Source: Hymenopus coronatus (Eukaryota > Arthropoda > Insecta > Mantodea > Hymenopodidae). Taken from it: a DNA stretch of 64,000 nt. The position numbers and the translations under genes are program-made. Under the pieces are notes generated by a model. The model was not told the DNA's origin, searched no databases, and was given only the letters and a program-made list of their open reading frames with translations. Positions 21,401 through 33,828 of this stretch are shown here, in pieces; positions within the stretch are counted from its first letter, which is position 1, and each line of letters starts with the position of its first letter. The DNA lies in contig CM060900.1 of the NCBI GenBank assembly GCA_030762935.1, forward strand, positions 439,145,259-439,209,258. Reading direction: 5' to 3'.

Positions 21401-21964
21401 TCCTGAAGTCAGGTTGTGGTCATTAGCGCTAACTACTAGTGATGTCATCTACTGTTATTGAGCTTGATTAATTATATACCATTGTAGCACATGTTTCAAC
21501 AACATGCTATATATACTGTTTATAAATGATGAAGGAGTCCTTAGATTGTAGCGGGGTGACATTACATACATCTCCCAGTTCGTCACAGGTCAAAGGCATG
21601 GATTTGGCATGCTTTCATCTGCATCTGGTATCTGCACCTGTTCTTCTTTATCGTCCCTGATTGCCCTCTGGGATATTTGGGATTTAGGTGGGCATTGTTC
21701 TCCTTTCCCAGAGCCATGCAAATTGCCATGGCCTTCAAGGTGGAAGAGTTAGTGGGATTAGGTTCCATCCCCCCAGATGTGTCATTCTCCTCCAGAGGTT
21801 CTACCAGTGGTGGCAGTTCATAAAAACAGCAGATCCTCATAAGCCACTGGTCTTTACTCTCTGCCATGGTGCAGAATTATATTCTGGCATAGCTATCCTT
21901 TATATAGGCCTGTCCATCTAGACATGGGTGCACCTCTTGATAGGCATGGCCATTCCTGTGCCAC
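21401..21964 (-). other. Region with an unassigned 94-codon minus-strand frame
   Basis: The frame at 21867-21583 begins 'MAESKDQWLMRICCFYELPP' and contains 'LEENDTSGGMEPNPTNSS'. Its composition looks coding rather than AT-rich noise. I recognise no domain. It lies directly upstream of LINE 2 on the same strand, so it may be a LINE 5' region or part of another element. Confidence 0.3.
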
Positions 21965-22230
21965 CTATTGAGTGCTTATAGAAGATATTATGTATAAAAG
22001 ATATTCACATAACAAATAAAATGTATATCTTGAATTTTGGGAGTAGCCTGTGAAGTTCTCTTCATGTGAAAGGAATTTTGTGTCATCTTGTATAACTGGT
22101 AGATGGTAAGTGATAGACGAAAGTATACTACTACACAACAAATATAGATCTCTTTAAAACACACAGTTTATTCCAAATTACTATTTTGTGTCATAACCCA
22201 CTTCTAAGATATTTGTTATTAATGTTTTTA
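21965..22230 (-). repeat. Dispersed repeat A, copy 3 (partial)
   Basis: Inverse of 25980-26170 and parallel to 57290-57450: shared 'atgtatatcttgaatttt', 'ggagtagcctgtgaag', 'taactggtaga' and 'tagatctctttaaa'. Only the middle-to-5' part of the repeat is present. Confidence 0.7.
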
Positions 22231-23345
22231 ATTCAATACTCTGTCATTCTTTTAAAGTCCTTTTAATATTCATTTGCTTCTCACAATTGCATGGAAAACC
22301 TATGGATTTTTAAGGCCAGAGTACAGCAACCAGTTTAAACATATGACAATCGCTATTCCCTATGTAACTATAACAAAATGTGTAATGCAGCCGTTTCTGC
22401 ATAGGTTTATCGCAATTAAAATGAGGTAGATGGGGAAAATAAACTTCATAGGAACAGTTTATATACTTACTAATAAACAATAGAGTCTAGAAAAGTCATG
22501 AATGTAACATATCATATGTTTTGTTTCATAGGAATACTTTATGTACATATATGATGAATCTTACAAAAAACATTTTCTTTCTAGTTACGAGTGTAAACCT
22601 ATATTTATTGAGTTATTCTTTAATCTAAAAGCAATGATGTAAAGAACTCTATTAATTCATGTTTGTTTGTATCAGTAGTAAACATAATTTTTCTAAAGAC
22701 AATAGCCAATATTAATTCAGATGCTGGTTATTTAAGTGCATCTTTTTAATAAACATCAAACAATGACAATCATTTAGTACACTACAGTAGGTATATCAAG
22801 TAATTCTGTGTATTTTATGACTGAATTCATATTTTGATAAAGTGAATTAATATGAATATCTGAAAACTGGCAGCTGCCGTATTGCTATATAAGAGCACAA
22901 CAGCACTTGAACACCCAACTTTTGATACCTATTATATGTATGGGTTAGTTTTTCTATGAACGCTACCAGATTGATAGGTCAGTATATAACTGTGTTGCAA
23001 TACTCGTGAGCCACTACTGTCTGATGTAATTTAAAATGGATCACAAATTACACTTTTTGAAAGCTTGAATTGTATTATTAACAGTATAATCATCATCAGT
23101 TTCTCAATTTATCCCTTCCTTTTTCTAAGTTGTACACACCTCTAATCTCTTGTGCCCACCAGTTTGAGAATCATTACCTTTCACTTTGACAATTTAGTAT
23201 GAAAGATACCATGTTTAAGAATACTTTTAATCAGTGGTTCCAGTAAATATTGGTGTAACTAGAAGTAATAGCAATGTAATTTCTTTTTTTGTGAAGACAT
23301 ATGATAATAAATAACATCCTACAATGCTGTGTAATATTATTTCAG
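22231..23345. other. Dscam: Intron before cytoplasmic exon, nothing recognised
   Basis: AT-rich with frequent stops in all frames. Searched by eye for a hydrophobic exon with phase-1 ends; none convincing. Confidence 0.4.
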
Positions 23346-23528
23346 AACCTCAAAGTGGAATGAATCAAAATGCAGATGGTGATAGTAACCAAAGCAGAGG
23401 AACTGGTGATGCAGCACATGATGCACAAGCAATGGTTGCCCTTGATAATAAGCACAATCTTGCTCAAAGAGAACAGTACTATGCTGCTGTTCAGAAAGGA
23501 ATAACGCATTCAGTTGACAGAGTTCCAG
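23346..23528 (+). CDS. Dscam: Dscam-family gene, cytoplasmic-tail exon
   Basis: This 183-bp exon encodes a hydrophilic stretch with 'PQSGMNQNADGDSNQSRG', then 'NKHNLAQREQYYAAVQKG' and 'HSVDRVP'. The 'QREQYYAAVQK' block followed by 'DRVP' resembles the juxtamembrane tail of arthropod Dscam, where this segment precedes a tyrosine-containing region. The acceptor is ttatttcag at 23344-23345 and the donor gtttga at 23529. It is phase 1 at both ends, so it fits both the FN3-6 exon before it and the exon at 36743. The tyrosine-rich motif (YPYATF type) known after this block in Dscam tails was not found in the window. It may be absent from this paralogue or lie in an exon I missed. Confidence 0.82.
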
Positions 23529-23764
23529 GTTTGAATCTAATTTTAATAGCTTTTAATATTAATAAATGGTTAGTTTATACTTATTTCCATAATTAACAGG
23601 ATCAAAATTAAAAATAGAGTTCTTCATAATAGTATTAGGAGGTGGTTCAAAATTTAGGCTGAAAATCTGTAGTTGCCCTTTGCAGTTTTCCCATCCTTAT
23701 TTTTCCAGTGCTAAGAATTGTGTATCAAGTTTTACAACAATACTCTAAATGATTCTCATCTTAG
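23529..23764. other. Dscam: Intron, nothing recognised
   Basis: Short AT-rich stretch between the exon donor and the minisatellite-bearing element. Confidence 0.4.
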
Positions 23765-24639
23765 TTTTCTTAAATGACAGCACTAGTTTAGATGTTCAGA
23801 GCACTTAACAGAAAATAAAATACTCTCTATTTTCTCTAGTTTTTCTACTGCCTGGTTACAGATTTTAATATGTGACAACTGACTCGCTAACAACAAAACC
23901 TTGTGACTGTTGCTGCTGCCACTAGCACCTTCTCCCAATGCACACATACCAGTACATTTCTGATCTGCACTCTCCATCTCTCTATATCCATTATGCAAAT
24001 TTGAATTAGATATAAAATGTTATGATATATTAGATGTTATCTAAAGAGAAAATCTATCTGTGGTATTAATTTGTTGAGTTGGTTTTTTTAAAATTCCTCC
24101 AAACATCAGTTAGAAAATCTATCCATTATTTTCATTGCAGCTATGCTACCACTGTTGCCATCTTCTTGTTGTCACCACATACTAGTATATTGCCATTCTA
24201 CCCTCTTGTTCTGCCTCCTGCTCTTTATGTGAATTTCCATGAAAATTCGAAATAGGCAAAACGTTTTATAATGTTTTTATTAGGTATGTTGTCTAAACAG
24301 AAAATCTTATCCATCACCATCATTGCATCTGGGCTGCTGTCACTTTCTCCCACCACACACATACCAAAACATGTCCATTCTCTCCTTTTCCTCTTTTTCC
24401 TGCCCATTTTGTGAATTTTCACGCTAATTTGAATTAGGAAAAAAAGAAAAGAAAAAAGAAACTAGCACATCCACTAGTTTGTTCAAAATATATGTGCAAC
24501 ACTTGAAATTTTGTTTAAAAATTAAGTTGTCATGTCTTCTTTTTATAAAGATGATGTGCCAAATTCCAAAATTAAGCTCTGAAAAAAAGGGTGTATGTCA
24601 TCTTGCACTTTAGGCTGGTCTTGAGTTCAAATAAATATG
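23765..24639 (-). mobile_element. Minisatellite-bearing DNA transposon, copy 1
   Basis: Minus-strand counterpart of 41640-42888. The right edge carries the terminal motif 'ggtcttgagttcaaataaat' (24617-24636), the inverse of the left end at 41640. The interior has about three units of a degenerate 180-290-bp repeat: 'aatttgaatta', a purine-rich tract seen here as 'ttctccttttcctc', a 'gctgctgccac'-like tract and 'tttataatg'. The left end was not located exactly. No transposase is encoded. Confidence 0.6.
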
Positions 24640-25344
24640 GTATGTAAGAATACCTACTAAGCAATTTCATTCTCCCAAGCTTCAGCCAGTTGCTGTTTCA
24701 ATCTCAGAATATAACTGCTAAACACACACATCAGAAAGTGCATCAACATTTAGGGCAGCAGGAGGCATTTTGTGCTTCACTGCTTAGTAAAATGATGATG
24801 ATGACGATGATGATGATGATAATGATAAAAATAAGAACATAAAATCCAGTCCTGGATTTTTAGGTTTTTATAGATTTACCATAATAAAGTAATTATTGTG
24901 CCAGAATTTAATCTATTTAGAAGAAGTGTAAAAGTTTAAGGCATATGAATGCTGGGCAACGCTCACACAGAGGACTGTTGCCAAGTATAGCAGGCATGTA
25001 CCGATGCTAACTCTGTGCACCAGAACATACCAATATTCTTAAAATATAAAGCTCTTACCTTAATGGTGCCAATCCATGACACAGGTTAAATTCAATGAAA
25101 CAGCAAGCAGCTTTCCCGGAGCTTAAAATACAGCTGCTCTCCCTTTCTGTTTAGATGAAGCTGCTTCGCTGCAAATACGTGACACTGTGTGTGCACTACC
25201 TATGTCACAAGCTTCCACACTTAATTCCTGGACTTTTTTAAAACCTACATTTGCTCTTTATTCTGGATTGAAAAGCTTTTTAAAAGGTTCTTTATATTAC
25301 AGACAAATTTTCTGCCCTGAGCATGAATCGCTTCACTTTTGTGA
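24640..25344. other. Dscam: Intron with a (GAT)n microsatellite
   Basis: A (GAT)n-like run lies at about 24792-24830. Nothing else recognised. Confidence 0.5.
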
Positions 25345-26430
25345 ATAAAAAAAAATCTGATTTGTTCCATTCACATGACTTTCTCTACATCTCTGTAACA
25401 AATTATTGTTAAAAAGCTTATTCTTCTATTTCCTGATAATCGAAATAAACTTTAGCAGAAATTGTCCTTATTACTTGGTTCCTTGTAAGTAGAAGGGAAA
25501 AAATCTAATGTGTTCCATTCATATGATGCCCTCTGTGAAATTTAACTTGTCAGGTCTAGAAAAGAAAGAGAAAGAGACGGAAGCATTTATCCTCTTGTTG
25601 TCTCTCTTTACAGTGACGGATGTATTTGCAAAGATTATGTAGCCATTTGACAGAAATAGTGGGTTGGTAAGGGGTGCGTGCCTTCCAAGAATTTAGACAC
25701 AGCAAGTAGTGTGTCCCAAAGACAAGGATAGAACCAAATCGGACAAGTTACATCTAATAGAATATAACTGTTGGGTAAACAAAACGTTATTCAAAACATT
25801 AATCTACATCATGCTAATTAAGATAAACATAAGAAGAATTAGTCTTATTACTAGCTTCCTGTAAGCAGATGGGAAATAAGAAAATCCACAGCCTGCGATA
25901 GTCTTGTCCTTTAAAAGCCGGTCAATATGCGAAACAATTAAAATTCCAATCTCTTTGCTTCCCAGGACTAAACAAATGAGAAACAAGAAAGAAAATGTCT
26001 TCCCATTTCAGAAATGTTTAAGTTGCTTAAAATTAAAACCAATAATCCGGAATATCTCAAAAATGTTACAGTTTGCCAGTTATATAAAAGTCATCCAGAA
26101 TGAAGAGGTCTTCAGGGGCTACTCCCAGAAAATTCAAGATATACATTTTGTTTGTCATAGAAATATCTTTATATATATTTTAATCAAAATCATTACCATT
26201 TTTTAGAAAAATCAACATTTTTTTAAAAACGTTCCATGTAAAGGTAGTTTGGGGTGGGGGGATTTTCTTGAAAATGTTTGTGTCGCATCCTTGGAAGATA
26301 CCAAACTTAAATATCAAGTTTGGTATGTCTTTTCGTTTTTGTGCTATGCTGCCCCCCCTTACACACACACATGCATGCCTACACGCGCACATGCACACTT
26401 TTTTCTAAAGGAGGAAACAATCATTTCATT
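25345..26430 (+). repeat. Dispersed repeat A, copy 4 (longest)
   Basis: Full-length-looking copy colinear with 13670-14440. The segment 'aatctgatttgttccattca' is followed within itself by a second similar start at about 25500 ('aatctaatgtgttccattca'), so the 5' part is partly duplicated. The 3' part ends in a C-run and an (AC)n stretch at 26352-26400. Confidence 0.7.
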
Positions 26431-26639
26431 TGTATATTCATATTTCAGGTCTATTCTTAACATGTTTTAACATATGCCCTATTATAATACAGTTACATCC
26501 CAGTACTCTGAAAATGAATTGCACATTAAATCACTCTCTTTCAAACTGCATCATTTTCAAAATTTTTGTACAGTCATTATCAGAAATAAACATGTCAATG
26601 TAAGTAATAAATTACATTGACATGTTTTGCAGGCAATGT

Positions 26640-27330
26640 TATCTACATCACCAGCAGATTTTGACAATTGGACCTGTTGCTGATATCCTTCATAAATTTC
26701 CTGGGTTTTTCTGTTGATTGATTGAGGAAATTGTAAACCTCAAGATTATTGGGGACAACAGGAAACTAGACTCTGGGATTTTCAGGAAAGATACACATAC
26801 AGATAACCAGATCAAAGCAAATAGCTTCAACCCAACTGGTCATAAGCATGCAATCATCCAAGTTTACTACACAGATTAGTCAACATACCAATGAACAAAA
26901 TAGAATATGATAAAAAAAGGTTAACAAGATAATAAAAGTCATTGATGATAATGTCTTGAACAAAGCATTTGTATTAAGCACTTAAAACAACAGCAAAATA
27001 AAGGAAAATAACAGTCAAAACCTCCCACACAGCAGAAGAATAAAAATTAAGAATATTTTCAGGAAATTCACACGCCATTCTCAGGCCTTCTAGAAATTTC
27101 AAAAGAATTTCAGAGAATATAACATAATCTTAACCTCACAAAACTAAAGCCTAAGAACACACAAAAAGCAATAAGTTGGAAAAGACATTCTCATCCAAGA
27201 AATCAGGAATTTACGGAATCAATTGTTAAACTATGAAAAAAGATATCCATAGGAAAGACCAAAGAAAACAGGAACCAGATTGAAGGAAAACCTGAGACTC
27301 ATAAAAAGCAACTAAATAGAGAAATCAGCA
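26640..27330 (+). mobile_element. Penelope-like reverse transcriptase scrap
   Basis: A frame near 26735-26870 reads 'NLKIIGDNRKLDSGIFRKD' and then 'THTDNQIKANSFNPTGHKHA'. This has the 'xYRKxTxTDxxIxxxSxHPxxHKxA' pattern that follows the catalytic region in Penelope-like and some related reverse transcriptases. The sequence downstream is decayed. No catalytic YxDD box is preserved and no GIY-YIG domain is readable. Confidence 0.45.
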
Positions 27331-29962
27331 GTAGCCACACACTTCTGGATCAAAAACCAAAAGATAGAAAATGATGTGTACACCTGGTAAGGTCAGTGCA
27401 TTAACCACTAAATTAGACAAGTAGGAAAGCTTTTTTATAGTAAAACAAAAATCAAAACTAATGAATTTTGAAATTTTCACCAAATCAACCTGCTTTAAAA
27501 ATTCATCATTCGACTGACAGAGAAGTCCATAGAGGATACCAGCATTTGGGTCCAAGAGTCGAAATCTGGTGATGTAGGCAACAATGCCTATGAAAAATGT
27601 ACAGGTAATTTGTTGCTTAGTGGAGCAACTCAAGTATAAATTTGACTCCTGGTGTGAAAGTTGGTTCCATCTTCATGCTGACAGTTTTTATAAACATGCA
27701 TTTTCTGCAGTCAATGTTTTTATTTTGACATTCCTCATACACTCTGCATTTTATATGTGCAACATAAAATGCTCTAATTGCATCATAGTATTCATAAGAT
27801 TGTTTTTTTTGTAGTTAGCTCAAAAGTTTGCCTAGTTCCCTTATAAATATAAACTGAGCTATTGTTTTTGTTAGTCTCAGATGTGAGAAACGCCTTGTGG
27901 AAAAAAACTGGTGTATGTTATTAGTTTGAAGGTAATTGAATTATAACAAAAGTTAGCAAAAACTTAGAAATGTTTATTTAATGGAAGTTAAAATATCATC
28001 TTACACAATCTAGTTCTAATATTGCCTTAATTTTACTATAACACCATTTACTAAATAGGGATTTAAAATGTGTAATAATATCAGCATTCTTAGAAAAAGT
28101 TAAAAAATTTGAACAGTAAGCATGCTAATTATGTATTAAAATACTCGGAAATCACAACTTTTGAAAAATAAAATTCATTGTGCTTACACAGAAGGCTATT
28201 TCTGATCTCTGGAAATGAATTTCCAAGTGTGTTGTAGTAGTGTTGTTTGCGAGCCAAAGTTAATGCTTTGGAAGATAAATATAAATCATTGACAGCTTTG
28301 CCTGCCTAGAGTTGGCATGTGCCAGCTGCAACAATACCAAACCAAACCATCGTCCTTTTTGATGCAACTACAGCTATTGTGCTGTTATTGAGCTGCGCAA
28401 GAAGTGAAATTTCATTGCTTCCAAGAAAATGTAAGCTCTGTGCTCTGTTAAAAACAAGTCATATGGGGTTAATTCCAAAAGCAAAGAAACAGGCAACCCT
28501 GCAACTAGCCATACTCCAGTCATGCTGAAGAAAGTTAAAACCTTTGGCTCAGGTAGTAACCCATCCTAATGACAAGCCATTGCATGCAAGTTAGAAACAT
28601 TAAAAATTGTTAACGCCATAATCAACAGGGATTTGAACTGGAAAAGTGTCAGAAAGGCAGAGTTCTCAAATTGTTGTCTATGATATTTCATAGTGTCACA
28701 CAAACAGAAGGAAATTGTATGAGAGACATCTGGTGGGTGAAAGATGGAAGTTTATTGTTACATTGGATGAGGCATAAGTGACTGCAACAAATTCTGTGCA
28801 ATTTACCTCCCAAAGGCAGAGAAAACTTTTAAAATATGGTACTCTGAATGTAAGGAAACTTTTTCCAAAGGATTTACAATTATTACAATGATTGGTACAA
28901 TGGCAAATTGACAATCCAACGAGCAGCTAAACAGGTTTAAAATCAAGTTCCGGTACTGTCAGGAGAAAATTCTGACCCCAATTTACTACAACGATATTCT
29001 GGCTCTGTATTAGACAGACACTATAAGTGACTAAAGGAAAGCTTATAAAGAGGATTGGGAAACAATTGGCATTATTATACTCCTTCTGCAATGGAAATTA
29101 AGATGCAGAGCTATAGCTAAAATGAAAGGACATCATCCAATTGAGCATGATAAGTTTTCAAAGGGAAATGCATTACCAGAGATCGTAAACAACCTCTGTA
29201 GTTAAAACATAAAATGCATACTAAGCAACATATTACATTAAAACTAGATTACACATATTTCCAAGATTTATGTTGATTACATATAAAAAACTTATTTGTT
29301 AAGGAAATCATAAATTGTATTTCAACTTCAGAGAAGTAAAATTGATTATGCTATAACTACTTAAATATAATTTGCTATTTAATAGTTAATAAGCTAGTCT
29401 GAAAAACTTGATACATATGTTTCCAAGAAGTTTTTGCAATCTTCTGTTTAATGTACCAGATTGCTTTCGTTTCCTTACTAAGATCAGTTTTCTTCCTTGA
29501 GAGTGGTCCACAGTGTTCTGTTCTTAGTAAAATGGCTGATATCTGCATTGAAAGCCGCTGCAAACAAATATCAGAATTAATTACACAAAACTAGTACTCC
29601 AAAATAAAATTTATGTTTAATGAAATATTGTGAAACATTTATTTTAAAAAAAAACTTGACAGCTTAATAAACACCTTGTTTAGATAACATATAAATATAT
29701 TATTAATTATCTCATAAGTATGGCTTGTATTAACATTATTTGTTATGGATGTTAGAATTACATACATTGCATATCTTCTCATATGCTTTAGTTAATAAAC
29801 TTCCAACAAATTTTTTATCATCCCCTGTTCCACAGTGGTGTCTTCTAAAGCCATTTTGGGCAAAAGGATATTAATGTGATTTTATAAGAAAAGTCATATT
29901 TGTTTCTAGGAGTGTATATCTATTAAATTACAAGAAGTTAGGTTTAGTGGTTCTGTTATTCA
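27331..29962. other. Dscam: Large intron segment, nothing recognised
   Basis: Several short frames occur on both strands (27325-27633 minus, 28319-28528 plus, 28696-28914 minus) but none has a recognisable domain or plausible splice context. Confidence 0.4.
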
Positions 29963-30260
29963 ATATAAATGTAGTTTGATGGTAGCATGTCTGCCTCACA
30001 TTCAACAGGTCATGAGGTCGAATCTCGTTTAGGATGAGTTACCCATTTAAGGTTTTTTTTTTTTTTTTTTGGGGGGGGGGCTTTCCCCTTATCCTGAGAA
30101 GACGAATGTCAAGTAACTTTAAGCTCTGTGGATCCCAAAATCATTTGGGATCATTTGAGCATCATTTTACAGATTTCTCTCATCATCTGATATGACCAAC
30201 TAGGTTAAAGGACATTAAGCTGCTAATAATAATAAAATAAATAAATTGAAAAAAAAAACA
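29963..30260 (+). mobile_element. SINE family 2, full copy
   Basis: The tRNA-like head has 'tggtagcatgtctgcctcac' and box B 'aggtcgaatctc', followed by 'gatgagttacccatttaagg', a T-run and G-run (30050-30080) and 'cccttatcctgagaag'. The end is A-rich (AATAAA repeats, 30225-30258). Minus-strand fragments of the same family lie at 37842-37930 and 43345-43430. Confidence 0.7.
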
Positions 30261-32048
30261 TGATACAGACAAATGAGTGAATAATATGCAAAAGTATCTT
30301 AGACATTTGGAAATATGTTGAACATTGCTGCTAATGATGTCCTTTTTTATCTAATAAATCATGAGATCAAAGAGTAGATAAGGGATGGTTCAAAGGATTG
30401 GAACAAGCACTAAAATAGTGTCGCATGTTAATTAAAGTACTCCATATTTATAGGAAAATGTATAATAAAATAGGTCAATGCACACTTTGCTGCTCAGGCA
30501 TTATTTCCTGACTTCTTAAGTTTAGTGCAAAAGCTTTAACATCTACTTATTTTGTAGCTCCATAGGTTTCCTGTTGTAGCTGTTTACTATTGGAATCACA
30601 TTTACAGGAGTTGATGGTCTATGATACTATATTATCAAATTCATTAATCATATAGTCATAAATATTACTAAGGTTTAATATTTATAAACTTCGGTAGGCA
30701 TTTAAAATTCTTCTGTTATCCCTCCCTTTTTAAATAAACAGATTCTGCAGCAAAATTCCTTATACAGAATATGTAAACAACAAGAGGTACAGGAGGATAT
30801 AATTCTAAGGTCTTGTAGTTTATCAGAACTGCATTATGTATATTTTAATATTTTGAGTATCTCATGGTTCATTTAACTAGTGTAATATTCCAACTTTACC
30901 CTTTTGGTGGTAGTACTTACACGGTTTAATGTGCAAGATTTAAATTGAATTAAGTGTACCTCTTGTAACTTCGAAATATTTGATAAGACGTGACACAGTA
31001 AATGGCGCCTCATAGAAATGTGTGTCTACACAAGTGTGCTGTAGTAGAAGCACATATTTCTCAAAAGTTTTATTCTAGATTACAATGAAAAAGTATATAT
31101 ATAAGCATTCAATTCTTAATGATATCAAATTCTTTTTCTTTTCCTGTCCTGCATTGGTTTATCGATTCCAATTAAAACTGACAAAAGCTTTTGTTTTCCT
31201 TTTAGTCCTAAGACTGTTTTGAAATCTGTATTCATTGAGATTGGTGTACTTTATGTTACCAAAGCAATTGCAACCATGTTCAGAGGGCACACATCAGCTA
31301 CTAAAATGTAACTAAATCTTGGTACTGCACGCATTATTGAATTTTTAGCTTAAATATAGAATTATCTGCATGATAAAATAAATTAATGGAAAAGTCAAAA
31401 AGCAGTAAAATCGGGTAGTGTTTTACAATGTGCATTGTACATGACACTAAAAATGGAAGCTGATATATTTTATGATTTTAAGCCACATTCTCATATGGAA
31501 GAACATACAGTACAGGAAATATGAAATTATTCCCTTTTCTGACCAGTGAAATAAACTAACATGGTTGCTATTCTTGACAATGTATGGAACACAAATAATA
31601 AGGGCCCTATTCTTAAAATTCTATTATGAAAATAATCAAACCAAGGAGAATAGATTAAAGGAAAAGATAAAGTGAATCAGACTATGCGAGATTTGTGCTT
31701 TGCTCCCAGAGCTTTGTATCTATTTAAAATCTGACTCAAAATGGGTTTATGCGTAAGCTAACCATATTTTATGGGAAGAAAAAGAGCAACATTTCACTAA
31801 AAGCATATTCCAAGCACACCAAGGAATTTTTCAAGACCATACTAAGGATTTGTAAATGTTACATATTTGTGCATGGTATTGGTTCTTAGATTTAAGAAGG
31901 AACTTCGCAGCAGTTGAGAAGAAAATATGCTGGTGTTTTATTTTACTACTTAAAATTCTCTAGTGTTCCCTATACTGATATTTAAAAGCATAATATTATT
32001 CTGGGATTGTGCATATGTCGACAAACCTCGCTAAGGTACCAACTTTAC
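30261..32048. other. Dscam: Large intron segment, nothing recognised
   Basis: AT-rich sequence with no repeat match inside the window and no coding signal. Confidence 0.4.
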
Positions 32049-32078
32049 AAACTGAAATGAAGCTGGGAAAAGTTGGTC

Positions 32079-32227
32079 ATCCAGTTAATGGAATCATTGC
32101 TGCTACATGACAGCAGTGGTGCACTATTTTCTTTGTCGTACAATGCAAGGGTAGGCACCCAGTTAATGGAGACAATGCTGCTAAATGTCAGCAGTGGTTT
32201 ACTGTTTTCTTTTACTGCCATACAGTG
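32079..32227. repeat. Imperfect direct duplication of about 72 bp
   Basis: 'cagttaatggaatcattgct' (from 32083) and 'cagttaatggagacaatgct' (from 32161) begin two similar units of about 70 bp sharing 'gacagcagtgg' and 'ttttcttt'. Confidence 0.75.
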
Positions 32228-32478
32228 AGTCCATTTTTTAATGAATTAAATGTGAAATAAATAAACCATGAATACTAAATGTTACAGTCATAAAAAATGA
32301 GAAACATCATTTAAAATTAATGCATTAAAATGTATTTCCATGTATAAACTATGGTTCCCTTGCTCCCATTATTTAAAACAAATAAATAAAAATTAATTCT
32401 TTCCATATACAAAATATATTTTTGCTGCCCCAATGCTTTCAAATTAACAAATTAAAATATATTCATACTACCCATTAA

Positions 32479-32850
32479 TTTATGGGACCTGGATTAATAT
32501 ACAAATTAAGGCTAACCTAACCATTGCAGAATTGTGATTATGATTCGCCTTTATCCAGCACTCCCAGCATACATCCATCAACTATTGGAGGGAGAATGAC
32601 ATGGTAGCAATGATGGAGAAGTGACGGAACCCTTGTTCTTGACTTACAGTTAACCTATCTATTGTAGAATTGTGGTTATATTTAACTTCTCCCAGCATGC
32701 ATGTATCAAAACACTATTGGTGGGGGAACTGACTTGGTCAGGAGGGAAGCTGAAAGTGGCGGTGAAGTGATATGGGACCTAGATGGTACACAAAGATAGT
32801 ATACCATCTAAGGTTAACCTATCACAAAATTGATTTAACTGTCATTTGAC
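32479..32850. repeat. Degenerate tandem block, about 150-bp units
   Basis: 'taacct' plus 'attg(c/t)agaattgtg' recurs at about 32512, 32650 and 32812. 'tatgggacct' occurs at 32481 and 32769. The 'cccagcatgcat' pieces also repeat. Probably a small degenerate satellite or a repeat-bearing element. Confidence 0.5.
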
Positions 32851-33600
32851 AGGTTATGTAATACATGAAGTAGCCAAAGATGATTTCACTACGTCAACCT
32901 GTCCAACATTCTGTATGACTATGGACTTTTTTTATATATGAGGTGTATTATTACAAGCTCCTGTATCGACCACATTTTAGGAAATGCAATAATTATGTAA
33001 ACATACTATTCAGGCTGCATATACCTCTTATTTCTAATACTTTCTTTCAGAAGTTCCTACTAATTTTCTGAGCCATGAGTAGGGACACTCAAATTTCGCG
33101 ACTCGCGAAACTCGCGAAAATTTTTAAAATGCTTAAAATTAGGGAATAAATGTATACGAAGACATATTTGATTAATTTAAATACTTTTTGACACACCATC
33201 TACTCGCAAAATTTTGAAATTCCCGCTCTATATATGAATTTTTAGGTTCACTCGCGAAATTTATCGCATATAGCAAAAAGATCACGCATTCTTGTTATCA
33301 AAATTCGGTTAACGTTTTTTGCTTCCAGCTTAAGCTTTGTTAAGTGCCGTGGGAGTCTGTTAGCACGGTATTGGCTATCTTGTCAGCGTTCGATCGATAA
33401 CAACAGCAGTCTGCAGTATCGGCGGACCAGCGAAGCCGTTGAACCAGCAAGATAGGAGCGCTCATATCCGGTATGCACTGCGCACGCATTCTGTTACTAC
33501 CCTAAGTAACTTCTTCTACGCGTATCCCACTAGTTCCTGTTCACCCATGCGTTCAGTTCGTTTTAACTAGCAGTAGCATAGTTCTGAAATATCGTACAGC

Positions 33601-33828
33601 ATGCCACCGAAAGTGAGCTTAGATGAGCGGGTAAAGCAATTCTCGCAGGACGGAATGAAGAGGTCAGGAGAAATAATGCTTTGCAGCTTTTGCAATAAAA
33701 GAATTCCATATGAAACTTCGGATGCTGTAAAAAAACATATTGCTAGCCAGAAACACGTGGATGCAACGAAAACGCGTAAGCGACAAAGAACAATGTTCGA
33801 GGCGGCTGAATGTTCAAAAGGAGCAAAG
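33601..33828 (+). CDS. hAT transposase, exon 1 (BED-type zinc finger)
   Basis: From ATG at 33601 the 76 codons contain 'LCSFCNKRIPYETSDAVKKH' followed by 'IASQKH', a C-x2-C ... H-x5-H finger of the kind found at the N-terminus of hAT transposases, and a basic tail (KTRKRQR). The exon ends at a good donor (AAAG then gtatgt) in phase 0. BED fingers bind transposon ends. The first ATG after the CpG-rich leader was chosen as start. Confidence 0.82.

Noticed and set aside
28319..28528. 69-codon plus-strand frame with cysteines (CKLCALL)
   Set aside because: No recognised finger spacing, no splice context and no repeat match.
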